DNA of 64,000 nucleotides from CALKAL01 sp051846895 (GTDB lineage: Bacteria; Bacillota; Bacilli; Bacillales; Alkalibacillaceae). Each line of letters begins with the position of its first letter. Position 1 is the first letter of the stretch. Shown here piece after piece: positions 25,232-35,372 of the stretch. The stretch is from positions 33,462-97,461 of the forward strand of contig JBPYCQ010000011.1 in the NCBI GenBank assembly GCA_051846895.1. Reading direction: 5' to 3'. The notes under the pieces are model-generated. The model worked only from the letters and a program-made list of their open reading frames with translations, made no database searches and was not told where the DNA came from. Made by a program: the position numbers and the translations under genes.

Positions 25232-26662
25232 TTAACGTTTATCCATTTCTTCTTTTAATATTTTATTAACCATTGGTGGGTTCGCTTGACCTTTTGTTTT
25301 CTTCATCACTTGTCCCACTAAAAATCCTAATGCACGGTCTTTTCCGTTTTTATAATCAACGATTGATTGTTCATTATCGTCAAGGATGGCAGTAATGATT
25401 TCGCGTAACTGGTTTTCGTCTGAGATTTGAACTAAACCTTTTTCTTTAACAATTTTTTCTGGATCTCCACCTTTTTCTAATAACTCAACGATGACTTTTT
25501 TCGCAAGCTTAGAAGATAAGGTACCCTTTTCAATTAATTCAATCATTTTTGCTAAAGCTTGTGGGGTCACTTTTAATTCAGAAAGCTCTTTATAATGTTT
25601 GTTCATATATCCTGAAATATCACCCATAAGCCAGTTCGTTGTTAATTTAGGATCTGCCCCGTTTCTAATCGTCTCTTCAAAAAAGTCGGACATCTCCTTA
25701 GTTGCTGTTAATACTCGAGCATCATATTCATCCAATCCTAGCTCTTCAATATAGCGCTTGCGTCTAGCATCAGGAAGCTCTGGAATCGACTTACGAATTC
25801 TTTCTTTCCAAGCATCATCGATATGAAGTGGAACTAAGTCTGGTTCAGGGAAATAACGATAATCATCCGAACCTTCTTTAACACGCATCAAAATCGTTTC
25901 TTTTGTTTTTTCATCAAAACGTCGTGTTTCTTGTAAAATTTCTCCACCTTGGCGTAAGACTTGCTCTTGGCGTTTTTGTTCAAATTCTAGGCCTTGGCGG
26001 ACAAAGTTAAACGAGTTCAAGTTTTTAAGTTCTGCTTTAGTTCCGAATTCTTCTTGTCCAATCGGGCGTAGTGAGATATTAGCATCACAGCGAAGTGAGC
26101 CTTCTTGCATTTTTACATCAGAAACACCAGTAAATTGAATAATATTTCTTAGCTTCTCTAAGTATGCATATGCTTCCTCAGGAGATCTCATGTCTGGTTC
26201 AGATACGATCTCAATGAGTGGAGATCCTTGACGATTAAAATCCACAAGTGAATAACCATCTTCTCCGTGCATGAGCTTCCCAGCATCTTCTTCTAAATGA
26301 AGGCGAGTAATACCGATTCGTTTTGTTTCACCATTCACTTCAATCTCAATCCAGCCATTTTCTCCGATAGGCTTGTCAAATTGAGAGATTTGATAAGCTT
26401 TCGGGTTATCTGGATAGAAATAGTTTTTGCGGTCAAATTTTGTATCTGTAGCGATTTCACAATTTAGTGCCATCGCTGCTCGCATGGCAAAATTAACAGC
26501 TTCTTCATTTAATACAGGTAGAACACCTGGATAGCCAAGGTCGATTGGGTTCACATTCGTATTTGGTTCATCACCAAATGCATTCGGACTTGGACTAAAT
26601 ATTTTAGATTTTGTTTTTAATTCGACGTGCACTTCTAATCCGATTATGGTCTCAAAATTCAT
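25232..26662 (-). CDS. gatB: Aspartyl/glutamyl-tRNA(Asn/Gln) amidotransferase subunit B
   Basis: 476 residues. Opens with E-T-I-I-G-L-E-V-H-V-E-L and has the GatB signature D-x-N-R-Q-G-x-P-L-I-E-I-V, then the C-terminal YqeY-like tail. GatB binds tRNA and activates the misacylated residue with ATP. Overlaps gatA by 4 bp (ATGA). Confidence 0.97.
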   Translation of the reverse strand: MNFETIIGLEVHVELKTKSKIFSPSPNAFGDEPNTNVNPIDLGYPGVLPVLNEEAVNFAMRAAMALNCEIATDTKFDRKNYFYPDNPKAYQISQFDKPIGENGWIEIEVNGETKRIGITRLHLEEDAGKLMHGEDGYSLVDFNRQGSPLIEIVSEPDMRSPEEAYAYLEKLRNIIQFTGVSDVKMQEGSLRCDANISLRPIGQEEFGTKAELKNLNSFNFVRQGLEFEQKRQEQVLRQGGEILQETRRFDEKTKETILMRVKEGSDDYRYFPEPDLVPLHIDDAWKERIRKSIPELPDARRKRYIEELGLDEYDARVLTATKEMSDFFEETIRNGADPKLTTNWLMGDISGYMNKHYKELSELKVTPQALAKMIELIEKGTLSSKLAKKVIVELLEKGGDPEKIVKEKGLVQISDENQLREIITAILDDNEQSIVDYKNGKDRALGFLVGQVMKKTKGQANPPMVNKILKEEMDKR

Positions 26663-28137
26663 TGTTTGGCACCTCCGAGTTGTGGCTTTTCCTTATAATA
26701 GCCAGCCTGTTGCTCATAGGCGTGAGCGACACGGTATACTGTGCTCTCATCAAAATGCTTTCCGATAATTTGCAGTCCAATTGGCATGCCGTTGTCTGGA
26801 TGGAAGCCACATGGAACTGAAATTCCTGGGACACCAGCTAAGTTCACTGGGATAGTAATAATATCATTAGCATACATCGTTAGCGGGTCTTCAATTTTCT
26901 CGCCAACCTTAAAAGCAGTCGTTGGTGCTGTCGGACCGATTACGACATCATATTTTTCAAAAATTTGATCGAAATCTTGTTTAATTAACGTGCGGACTTG
27001 TTGCGCTTTTTTATAATACGCATCATAGTAACCAGAACTTAATGCAAACGTTCCAAGCATAATCCGGCGTTTGACTTCATCTCCAAAGCCTTCGCTACGA
27101 GATAGATTAAACATCTCCAACATATCTTTCGCATTTTCAGAACGTTTCCCATAACGCACACCATCAAATCGAGCAAGGTTAGCTGATGCTTCTGATGACG
27201 AAATAATATAATAAGCTGCTACAGCATATTTTGAATGTGGCAAAGAAACTTCTTCCCATTCAGCTCCAAGTTCTTCTAAATCCTTTAACGCTTTGCGCAC
27301 TGCTTTTTTAACTTCTTCATCTACGCCTTCACGGAAGTATTCCTTTGGTACAGCAATTTTAAGCCCCTTAACATCTCCAGTTAATGCGTCAGTAAATTTA
27401 GGAACTTCAACGTCTGCGCTTGTTGAATCCATTTCATCCAAACCTGAAATCACTTCTAAAATTCGAGCATTATCTTCAACTGTACGTGTAAGTGGACCAA
27501 TTTGATCTAATGATGAAGCGAATGCAACTAAGCCAAAACGGGATACACGGCCATATGTAGGTTTCATTCCAACGACGCCACAATAAGATGCAGGTTGGCG
27601 GACAGATCCTCCTGTATCACTTCCTAATGAAAAAGGAACTTGTCCTGCTGCAACTGCTGCGGCAGAGCCCCCGCTTGAACCACCTGGAACATAGTCTGTA
27701 TTCCAAGGGTTTCTCGTAATTTTCATACTTGAATTTTCAGTTGAAGATCCCATCGCAAACTCATCCATATTAAGCTTACCGACATTAATGGCACCAGCTT
27801 TTTTCAACTTTTTAATGACCGTTGCATCATATAATGGATCATCAAAATTCGATAACATTTGGCTAGCACAAGTCGTGCGAAGACCTTTAGTCACAATGTT
27901 ATCCTTAATTCCAATTGGCATTCCGAAAAGAGGGGCTTCGTTTAAATCGATGTTACCTTCATCTAGCTTTTTAGCTTCTTCTCTTGCTTGTTCTTCATTT
28001 AATGTAATAAATGCTTGAACGTCTTTTTCCGTCTCATTAATTCGTTTATAAGTTTCATCTATTAAATCAGATACAGTAATTTTTTTGTTATTTAATTGAT
28101 CTTGTAGTTCTTTAATCGTTAAATCGAATAGTGACAT
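26659..28137 (-). CDS. gatA: Glutamyl-tRNA(Gln) amidotransferase subunit A
   Basis: 492 residues, amidase-signature enzyme producing ammonia from glutamine. The Ser-cisSer-Lys triad is visible: K78 (G-I-K-D-N), S154 (P-G-G-S-S-G-G-S) and S178 (D-T-G-G-S). Second gene of gatCAB. Confidence 0.97.
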   Translation of the reverse strand: MSLFDLTIKELQDQLNNKKITVSDLIDETYKRINETEKDVQAFITLNEEQAREEAKKLDEGNIDLNEAPLFGMPIGIKDNIVTKGLRTTCASQMLSNFDDPLYDATVIKKLKKAGAINVGKLNMDEFAMGSSTENSSMKITRNPWNTDYVPGGSSGGSAAAVAAGQVPFSLGSDTGGSVRQPASYCGVVGMKPTYGRVSRFGLVAFASSLDQIGPLTRTVEDNARILEVISGLDEMDSTSADVEVPKFTDALTGDVKGLKIAVPKEYFREGVDEEVKKAVRKALKDLEELGAEWEEVSLPHSKYAVAAYYIISSSEASANLARFDGVRYGKRSENAKDMLEMFNLSRSEGFGDEVKRRIMLGTFALSSGYYDAYYKKAQQVRTLIKQDFDQIFEKYDVVIGPTAPTTAFKVGEKIEDPLTMYANDIITIPVNLAGVPGISVPCGFHPDNGMPIGLQIIGKHFDESTVYRVAHAYEQQAGYYKEKPQLGGAKQ

Positions 28138-28152
28138 AGCTTACTTTCCTCC

Positions 28153-28443
28153 TTATTCTAAGATTGAAGGCACTCGGAATTGACCATCCTTTTTGTCTGG
28201 TGCATTTTTTAATGCCTCTTCTTGAGAAATCCACTGTCTAGGCTCGTCCTTACGCAAAACATTTTTCATATCCAAGACGTGTGTTGTTGGCTCTATGTTT
28301 GATGTATCAAGCTCATTTAATTGCTCAGCGAAATCTATGATGTCACTGATCTGCTCACTATACATCTCCGCTTCTTCATCCGTAATCGCAAGTCTTGCCA
28401 AGTTTGCGACGTGTTTTACTTGTTCTTTTGAAATTTTAGACAT
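28153..28443 (-). CDS. gatC: Aspartyl/glutamyl-tRNA amidotransferase subunit C
   Basis: 96 residues, full length. V-x-H-V-A-N-L-A-R-L at the start and F-R-V-P-S-I-L-E at the end are typical. Small linker stabilising GatA-GatB. First gene of the operon; GGAGGA precedes the ATG. Confidence 0.96.
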   Translation of the reverse strand: MSKISKEQVKHVANLARLAITDEEAEMYSEQISDIIDFAEQLNELDTSNIEPTTHVLDMKNVLRKDEPRQWISQEEALKNAPDKKDGQFRVPSILE

Positions 28444-28483
28444 GATATCCTCCTCCGTACTTTTTCACTTTACAGTACTATCA

Positions 28484-28513
28484 ATCATAGCAAATTTTGA
28501 ATGGTTGTGACAA
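28484..28513 (-). promoter_or_regulatory. Promoter of gatCAB
   Basis: Minus strand TTGTCA (28508-28513), 18-bp spacer, TATGAT (28484-28489), about 40 bp before the gatC start. Nothing else was seen in the 300-bp gap apart from the lipoprotein terminator. Confidence 0.6.
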
Positions 28514-28698
28514 TATTTTATACAGTCTTATTCTAACACTAAATAGGGTATTAGAAACGTGAAATACCTAAGATTTAAAGGATATGAATTTTTAATCCTA
28601 CATAAGCAATGATTTTTATACTACCAAAAAAACTTATTCTCAATTAGCTGCAACTAACGTAGCCAGTAGGTAACACTCTGGCAAGGTAATTATTTAAA

Positions 28699-28742
28699 TA
28701 AAATAGCCTGTAGAATTAAGGTTCATATTCTACAGGCTATTA
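28699..28742 (-). terminator. Terminator of the 28.7-29.3 kb lipoprotein gene
   Basis: Long hairpin AATAGCCTGTAGAAT/ATTCTACAGGCTATT just past the stop codon. Confidence 0.8.
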
Positions 28743-28745
28743 CAA

Positions 28746-29270
28746 TTATTTTACTTCATTTATTTTTTTAAAAATTCTAGAATAAACTTCTTTGATATTT
28801 TTTTCATTCTTTTCATGATTGTATAATCCGAAGCTCCAAGTAGTCATTTCACCGTCTTCAGTATAATAGACACCTGTTGCAAAGAATTCTTCACCTACAG
28901 TAAAACTATTATCATAAGTGAAATCCTCCATTACGAAAGGTAAGTACGATCTGTCTGATTCAATAAAGAAAAAAGGAATACCCGAGCTTTTATAGACATC
29001 TGCATATTCCGCTTCGGATGCACGAATCAAGTAATCTTGCATAATAAAAATTGCATCAAGATTTTCTATACCATCAGTAATTAGTAGGTCTCCTAAATCA
29101 ATTGTTAAAAAATTGATTTGTTCCTCTATAACATCAGGTGCATCCCCTACAACTCCAATATTTAAGTCTCTACCCGTATACTCTTCGAACTCAATAGGCT
29201 CTTCTTTAGATTCACAACCAATTAAAAGGAAGAAAAATGTTAGTGATATTAGAAATAGATGCTTTTTCAT
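28746..29270 (-). CDS. Lipoprotein of unknown function
   Basis: 174 residues. Signal peptide with lipobox L-I-G-C at 16-19, then a Glu-rich linker and a ~150-residue acidic globular domain. The region L-N-I-G-V-V-G-D...A-I-F-I-M-Q-D-Y-L resembles a Rossmann-like half-domain. No family recognised. The neighbouring divergent gene also encodes an exported unknown. Confidence 0.65.
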   Translation of the reverse strand: MKKHLFLISLTFFFLLIGCESKEEPIEFEEYTGRDLNIGVVGDAPDVIEEQINFLTIDLGDLLITDGIENLDAIFIMQDYLIRASEAEYADVYKSSGIPFFFIESDRSYLPFVMEDFTYDNSFTVGEEFFATGVYYTEDGEMTTWSFGLYNHEKNEKNIKEVYSRIFKKINEVK

Positions 29271-29424
29271 ATTTCACCTCTCCCGGGAATCTTGTAAACT
29301 TTTCCTATTGTAGCTAGTAAAAAAGAATTATTTTCGGTTTTTTAATAGAAATATAGAGGAACTTTTTATTTTCAAGTTTAATTATATGAATGTGAAAAAA
29401 ATTTATCAAGGGAGAGGATGTAAA

Positions 29425-30051
29425 ATGAAAAAACTGTTTACATTAGTATTGTCTACTCTTTTGATTTTGATTTTTGTCACTAATGTTTCAGCAGAATCTA
29501 ACGGGCACATCACAACACACGATCAAGTTCAAATAGTTTCTGGAACTAACAACGAAAGACCAGAAAACGACTATGTTAGAGAATTGTCCTATGAAGAAGC
29601 TGTTAAACGAGCCGCAGAACTTAGTGGGAAGTCAGAGTATGAAATCATGAATGAATTCTCTGACACATATGATGCTGGTATTCAATCAACATGCTCCTGG
29701 CTTGAAACTTCAACCACTTTAAATGTTACTAGCTCTTACAAACCAAGCTTGATTAATATCCTTAGAGCTTGTAGATCAGGTTCATTCGGCTGGATAGATA
29801 CAAATACAAAGCCTATGTATATTGGGATCCGTGCTGATGAAAAGAATTTTTCAGGAGATATTGAAGTACGGCTCGAACACAATGGTTTCTATTATGTAGT
29901 TAACGGAAATTTTTATGATCATGGTACAACAACTCACCAAGGAACCACTGGTGCAAATGCAATTTGGACAACAACTTATACCATTTCTTATGCATCAGAC
30001 CACTATGCTTCGTATTACTCGGGATTAAGTTGGAGACAGGTTACTCGTTAA
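29425..30051 (+). CDS. Secreted protein of unknown function
   Basis: About 208 residues. Sec signal peptide cleaved near V-S-A (residues 21-23), then an acidic helical segment (Y-E-E-A-V-K-R-A-A-E-L-S-G-K) and a Thr/Tyr-rich beta domain with two cysteines (C-S-W... and A-C-R). GGGAGAGG precedes the chosen ATG; upstream in-frame ATG 29386 has no site. No family recognised. Confidence 0.65.
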   Translation: MKKLFTLVLSTLLILIFVTNVSAESNGHITTHDQVQIVSGTNNERPENDYVRELSYEEAVKRAAELSGKSEYEIMNEFSDTYDAGIQSTCSWLETSTTLNVTSSYKPSLINILRACRSGSFGWIDTNTKPMYIGIRADEKNFSGDIEVRLEHNGFYYVVNGNFYDHGTTTHQGTTGANAIWTTTYTISYASDHYASYYSGLSWRQVTR

Positions 30052-30052
30052 G

Positions 30053-30095
30053 ATAAAAAAAGTCTGTAGAGTTTATTTCTACAGACCTTTTTTAT
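30053..30095 (+). terminator. Terminator of the secreted-protein gene
   Basis: AAGTCTGTAGA/TCTACAGACTT-like hairpin with a T6 tail directly after the stop. Confidence 0.85.
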
Positions 30096-30290
30096 TTCAT
30101 ATTTAAAATCTACCTACCAAATTTTAAATTCAGTTTACTAACTCTTCTAACATGAAGTAAAATCCTCTTCAATGTAAACGGTTTGTTCTTTTATTACAGT
30201 AGTTTCTTCTTGAGAATGATTGTTTTATACATTTGTTACCTTTTCATTGCAGCTATTACTATTTAATTAGAGTTTTCAAGAAAGTTAAAT

Positions 30291-30319
30291 AACCTACCTT
30301 CACTTATAAAAGGTAGGTT
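30291..30319 (-). terminator. Terminator of tldD-tldE
   Basis: Perfect AACCTACCTT/AAGGTAGGTT hairpin, 9-nt loop. Confidence 0.75.
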
Positions 30320-30331
30320 ATAAAACATCAT

Positions 30332-31696
30332 CTATTCAACTGTCACAGACAATCCATTTACTAACAGCGAAGCTGAACCGACATAACCGTTCTGGCCACC
30401 AAACATAAGAGTCATTTCTAAATCAGATCCCACTTCTTCAACTTGGTTTAATAGCTCGAAGAAGTTTCCAGCTATGGTCATCTGATTCGTAGCATACTGA
30501 ACTTTTCCATTTTTGACGTAATAACCTGTTGCTGCTAATGAGAAATCTCCTGATATTAGATTAGTTCCCGAATGCAGTCCTGATAAATCGGTAACAATCA
30601 CACCTTCATCAAGACTACTAACTAACTGATCATAAGATTTTTCGCCTGGTTCTAGAACAAAATTCGTCGGCGCAACTGTAATCGAATCTTTGTATGATGT
30701 TTTATGTGCATGGCCAGTTGATTGTACTCCATCTTTTTTTGCTGTTCTCCGATTATGAAGTAAGGTGTTCAACTTACCTTTCTCTACAACCGCTAACTTT
30801 TGTGAAGCGACACCTTCTGCATCAAAAGTTCGACTTCCTAATCCATCTCTTCTAAATGGGTCATCAATAAAGGTGATGTTCTCACCAGCTATTTTTTTTC
30901 CGACTTTTTCTTTTAAACGAGACAATCCTTTTTGTGCATTATTTGCAGAGAAGATTGGCGTAAACGTGTTAATTAAACCTGCAGCTGCATTATTGCGTAA
31001 AATAACTTTATATTCATCATCAGGAATATTTTTTGCACTTAATTGTGAGACAGCTTCTTCCACAACCTCCTCAGCTATTGCCTTCACATTAGTTTGGGCT
31101 AAATTCTCGACTTGATGGACCGTCATAGCCGACTTAATGACATCATTTTCTTTTACGATCACCATGACGTGAAAAGCTAAGAAATTTTTCTCGTCATGTA
31201 GTGAAAGTCCTTTCGTATTATATAACCCACTTTCCATTTCACTAGAAATTAATTGAAAAAAATTCGTTCCGATAACTCGCTCATCAGTTGCATAAATGTA
31301 CTCGTCAAGTTGTTTAATTAAGTTAATTTTATCTTGGTTGGAGAGTGTTTTTAGATTTTGAGAGGAAAAATTAAGTTCTTCATAATGTTGATCGCCTTCA
31401 TAAATTTCATCTTGATCTTCCTCTTCAACAATCACAGCATTTTCTTTAGCATTTTTCAATAAAAAGTCTACCGAAGTATCATCGATCTTTTCAGTAAAAG
31501 TGTATCCCATCTTCCCGTCAAAAAGTCCGCGGAAGGAAACACCAAGTACTTCAGAAGACTGAAAATGATCAACTTCACCTTGATCAAATGAGCAATTAAA
31601 TCTATGTTCTTTTTCATAAGATAGTTCCATATCTGTAAAACCAGCATCTTTTCCTTTTTCAAATAAGAGATCTTTAAAATCTAGCATGTTCATCAT
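30332..31696 (-). CDS. TldE/PmbA-like metalloprotease subunit
   Basis: About 454 residues, TldD/PmbA family, without the HExxxH motif, hence the non-catalytic TldE partner. TldD/TldE complexes trim unfolded or leader-bearing peptides. Start ATG has GGAGG upstream; the gene overlaps or abuts the tldD stop, so coupled translation is likely. Confidence 0.87.
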   Translation of the reverse strand: MMNMLDFKDLLFEKGKDAGFTDMELSYEKEHRFNCSFDQGEVDHFQSSEVLGVSFRGLFDGKMGYTFTEKIDDTSVDFLLKNAKENAVIVEEEDQDEIYEGDQHYEELNFSSQNLKTLSNQDKINLIKQLDEYIYATDERVIGTNFFQLISSEMESGLYNTKGLSLHDEKNFLAFHVMVIVKENDVIKSAMTVHQVENLAQTNVKAIAEEVVEEAVSQLSAKNIPDDEYKVILRNNAAAGLINTFTPIFSANNAQKGLSRLKEKVGKKIAGENITFIDDPFRRDGLGSRTFDAEGVASQKLAVVEKGKLNTLLHNRRTAKKDGVQSTGHAHKTSYKDSITVAPTNFVLEPGEKSYDQLVSSLDEGVIVTDLSGLHSGTNLISGDFSLAATGYYVKNGKVQYATNQMTIAGNFFELLNQVEEVGSDLEMTLMFGGQNGYVGSASLLVNGLSVTVE

Positions 31697-31697
31697 C

Positions 31698-33089
31698 TTA
31701 CTTGTCCTCCTTTCTTCCACCGACTGTAATCTCACTAACACGAATCATCGGTTGACCAACATTTACAGGAATACTTCCACTTAATGAGCCACACATTCCC
31801 GCTCCATGGCCTAAATTATTTCCGACCATATCTACTTTTTGTAAAGATTGTGGTCCATTTCCAATCAATGTTGCACCGCGAACTGGTTTATCAATTTTTC
31901 CGTTTTTCACGATGTACGCCTCATTAATTGCAAAGTTATAATCACCAGTTGCTGGGTTAACTTGACCGCCACCCATATATTTCGCATAGATTCCATATTC
32001 TGTGTTACTAATAATTTCTTCCGGCGTAGATTTTCCTGGAGCAATATACGTGTTTGTCATACGTGACGTTGGTGCAAAACGATAAGACTCTCGACGGCCA
32101 GAACCAGTCGAATCCATACCCATAATTCTTGAATTCAATTTATCTATTAAATAGCCTTTTAATATGCCGTTTTCGATTAAAACATTTTTACGGGATTTTT
32201 CACCCTCATCATCAATATTGATAGAACCCCATTCATTTTCTATCGTCCCATCATCAATATAAGTCACAATATCTGGCGCAACACGTTCACCGATTCTATT
32301 TGCAAAAACTGATTTCCCTTTCGCTACTGAAGTCGCTTCCAACCCATGACCACAAGCTTCATGGAAAATAACGCCTCCGAACTCGTTATCAATAACGACT
32401 GGAAACTTTCCACTTGGACATGGATCAGCTCCTAACATCGTCACCGCGATTCTAGAAGCCTCTTTCGCGTAGTGTTCAAGGTTTAAGTTTTCTAGGTATT
32501 CAAACCCTTGTAACGCACCTGGTCCGTAAAAGCCGCTTTCCATATCACTACCGTTAGAAGCGATGGAATTAATGCTTAACCTGCTTCTTACTCTCGTATC
32601 TTCAATAAATTTACCGTCTGAATTAGCGATTAAGACATTTTGTTCTTCATCCATTAATCTGATATGCACCTGAGAAATGCTTGAATGATAATTTTTGGCA
32701 ATCTCATAAGCCTTTTTCATGACATTAACTTTTCGTATCTTCTCAACTGTTTGAGGCATTTGGATAATCGGATGAATCGGATTAACCTTTTCTTCTACTA
32801 GTGAGGATGAACGAGTCATTACATCACCTTTAATCGCATCCGCTGCTTCACTTGCAGCCTTTAAAAGTGACTCTCTTGAAAAGTCAGTCGTGTATGTGTA
32901 TGTACTTTGAAAGCCTTTAAATACACGAATCCCGACACCGAAATCTCTTCCAGATAAGCTATTGTCTATAAGCCCACCTTGTAAATAAATGTTGTTTGTG
33001 AAACGGTCTTCAACAAATACTTCCGCAAAATCTCCACCTGTTTGGAGCGCTTGATTTAAAACATCTTCAACTAATGACTTTCTTAACAT
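31698..33089 (-). CDS. tldD: TldD-like zinc metalloprotease
   Basis: 463 residues. Zinc motif H243-E-A-C-G-H248 is intact; C-terminal G-x-C-G-S-L-S-G-S also matches the family. Forms a heterodimer with the next gene product. No modified-peptide precursor gene was noticed next to the pair, so it is likely a housekeeping peptidase. Confidence 0.9.
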   Translation of the reverse strand: MLRKSLVEDVLNQALQTGGDFAEVFVEDRFTNNIYLQGGLIDNSLSGRDFGVGIRVFKGFQSTYTYTTDFSRESLLKAASEAADAIKGDVMTRSSSLVEEKVNPIHPIIQMPQTVEKIRKVNVMKKAYEIAKNYHSSISQVHIRLMDEEQNVLIANSDGKFIEDTRVRSRLSINSIASNGSDMESGFYGPGALQGFEYLENLNLEHYAKEASRIAVTMLGADPCPSGKFPVVIDNEFGGVIFHEACGHGLEATSVAKGKSVFANRIGERVAPDIVTYIDDGTIENEWGSINIDDEGEKSRKNVLIENGILKGYLIDKLNSRIMGMDSTGSGRRESYRFAPTSRMTNTYIAPGKSTPEEIISNTEYGIYAKYMGGGQVNPATGDYNFAINEAYIVKNGKIDKPVRGATLIGNGPQSLQKVDMVGNNLGHGAGMCGSLSGSIPVNVGQPMIRVSEITVGGRKEDK

Positions 33090-33291
33090 ACAATCCCTCC
33101 TTGGTCCTTAAAAACAGTATATAATAAAAAAATGATTAAATAACCCAATCAAAGAATGAATATCTATCCGACTGCAGTCTGAAAGTTTCGGATGTTTTAA
33201 AAATTTTATAGTTTTACAACACAAAATGCTAATTTTATTTTATAATATTATTTAGTATTACGAAATATTATTTTTTAGGAGGTATTCAAAT

Positions 33292-35097
33292 ATGGCAAAA
33301 GCAAGACTTAAACGTTCAGAAGTCCCTGTGGAACAAACGTGGAAAGTAGAAGATTTATTTACATCAACTGAAGAATGGGAACAAGCTTTAGCACAAATTG
33401 AAAAAGAAATTCCTAGTGTGACTCAATATAAAAGTAGATTGAATGAAGGTGCAGATGTCCTATATAACTGCTTAGAAGCACAAACAACTCTTTATGAAAA
33501 AGCTATTTTAGTTGCTACATATGCTAATTTACGTTCTTCTGAAGATGGGACGAACCCAGTGAATCAGTCTAATTCAGGAAAACTAGCAGCTGCTATGGCA
33601 AGCTTCAGTGCAGCATTATCTTTCATCGAATCTGAAATATTAGCTCTTCCAGATGGAACGATTGAAAAATATTTGGCAGAACATAAAGGACTTGAGGAAT
33701 ACCGTCTTGAGTTGGAAGATTTACTCGATCGTAAACAATATACACTATCACCTGAAACAGAAGAATTACTTGCTTCAATGAGTGAAGTGCACCAAGCACC
33801 TTACATGATTTATCAGCGTAGTAAATCATCAGATATGCAGTTTGAAAATTTCAAAACGTCTGATGGTGAAGAATATCCGAATTCTTTTGCTTTATTCGAG
33901 GATGAGTATGAGCTATCTCCAAATACCGAGATTCGTAGAAAAGCTTACGAATCTTTCGTTAACACCTTGAAAAACTATCAAAATACGTATGCTGCTGTTT
34001 ATGCGACTGAAGTTAAAAAACAAGTCACGCTTGCTCGTGCTCGTGGTTATGATTCCGTCACTCAAATGCTTTTAAAACCTCAAAAAGTGACTGAAGAAAT
34101 GTACCATAATCAATTAGACGTCATTCAAAAAGAACTAGCTCCACATATGCGTCGCTTTGCACAATTGAAAAAAGAAGTACTCGGTCTTGATAAAATGACA
34201 TTCGTTGATTTAAAAGCACCACTTGATCCTGACTTCAACCCTGAAACGACCTACGACGAAGTGTGCGATACTATTATCGAAGCACTTAGCGTAATGGGAC
34301 CTGAATATACGGATATTATGAAAAAAGCTTTATCAGAGCGTTGGGTCGACTATGCTGATAACGTCGGAAAATCAACAGGTGCTTTCTGTTCAAGCCCATA
34401 CGGTTCTCATCCTTTCATCTTAATGACGTATACAGGTCATATGCGTGGTGGATTTATTTTAGCTCATGAGCTTGGTCATGCTGGACATTTTTACTTAGCG
34501 AACAAAAACCAGCGTAGCTTCAACACTCGTCCATCAACCTATTTTATTGAAGCGCCATCAACGATGAACGAGATGTTATTAGCAGACCATTTATTATCAA
34601 ATACAGATGATCCACGTATGAAACGCTGGGTTATTTTACAGCTGCTTGGTACTTACTACCACAACTTCGTCACACACTTACTAGAAGGCGAATTCCAACG
34701 TCGAGTGTATGACCTAGCTGAAAAAGGTGTGCCTTTAACTGCGAATGTTTTAAAAGAACAAAAAGGAGAAGCGTTAAGAAACTTCTGGGGAGACGCTGTC
34801 GAAATTGATGAAGGTGCAGAACTTACTTGGATGCGCCAGCCTCACTACTACATGGGGTTATACCCTTACACTTATTCTGCAGGTCTAACTGCTTCAACTG
34901 CTGTATCTGAGCTAATGAAAGAAGAAGGCCAACCTGTAATTGATCGCTGGTTAGAAGTACTAAAAGCTGGTGGAACTAAAACTCCACTTGAACTTATGAA
35001 ATATGCAGGTGTTGACATGTCTACACCAGAACCAATTAAAAAGGCTGTAGCAAGAGTTGGTTCATTAGTAGATGAGCTTGTAGATAGTTATAAATAA
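33292..35097 (+). CDS. pepF: Oligoendopeptidase F
   Basis: 601 residues, M3 family. Zinc site H-E-L-G-H near residue 390 with downstream Glu in E-A-P-S-T-M-N-E. Cytoplasmic enzyme that cuts oligopeptides, including signal-peptide remnants. GGAGGT precedes the ATG. Followed by a terminator and the 20-bp GCGCG array. Confidence 0.93.
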   Translation: MAKARLKRSEVPVEQTWKVEDLFTSTEEWEQALAQIEKEIPSVTQYKSRLNEGADVLYNCLEAQTTLYEKAILVATYANLRSSEDGTNPVNQSNSGKLAAAMASFSAALSFIESEILALPDGTIEKYLAEHKGLEEYRLELEDLLDRKQYTLSPETEELLASMSEVHQAPYMIYQRSKSSDMQFENFKTSDGEEYPNSFALFEDEYELSPNTEIRRKAYESFVNTLKNYQNTYAAVYATEVKKQVTLARARGYDSVTQMLLKPQKVTEEMYHNQLDVIQKELAPHMRRFAQLKKEVLGLDKMTFVDLKAPLDPDFNPETTYDEVCDTIIEALSVMGPEYTDIMKKALSERWVDYADNVGKSTGAFCSSPYGSHPFILMTYTGHMRGGFILAHELGHAGHFYLANKNQRSFNTRPSTYFIEAPSTMNEMLLADHLLSNTDDPRMKRWVILQLLGTYYHNFVTHLLEGEFQRRVYDLAEKGVPLTANVLKEQKGEALRNFWGDAVEIDEGAELTWMRQPHYYMGLYPYTYSAGLTASTAVSELMKEEGQPVIDRWLEVLKAGGTKTPLELMKYAGVDMSTPEPIKKAVARVGSLVDELVDSYK

Positions 35098-35107
35098 TTA
35101 GTTAGAT

Positions 35108-35145
35108 AAGTTGTCCGTCAATTAATCTTGATGGGCAACTTTTTT
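35108..35145 (+). terminator. Terminator of pepF
   Basis: AAGTTGTCCGTCA/TGATGGGCAACTT hairpin followed by T6. Confidence 0.85.
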
Positions 35146-35159
35146 ATGTTGAGGAACTT

Positions 35160-35275
35160 TTTATGCGCGAATTTTTTGTTTTATGCGCGCTTTACCACAA
35201 AATACGCGCGAATTTTTTAGTTTATGCGCGAAAAATTTATTTTATGCGCGCTTTTTCTATTTTATGCGCGAATTA
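35160..35275 (+). repeat. 20-bp GCGCG tandem array (6 units)
   Basis: Six GCGCG cores at 35165, 35185, 35206, 35226, 35246 and 35266, i.e. spacings 20, 21, 20, 20, 20. Consensus about TTTTATGCGCGAATTTTT, alternating with a CTTT-tailed variant. Lies between two genes transcribed the same way. No coding potential. Confidence 0.92.
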
Positions 35276-35372
35276 GATTTATTGAATTCGATTTCCGTTG
35301 GATGACAGTTTCTTTTTTTGCCAATCATTTATACAATGTAACTTAAAGATTAAACAAATATGAGGTGTCTAT

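Noticed and set aside
30765..31115. 116-aa plus-strand frame opposite the tldE gene, and similar frames opposite pcrA, ligA and gatA
   Set aside because: Antisense shadows of well-supported conserved genes without start signals.
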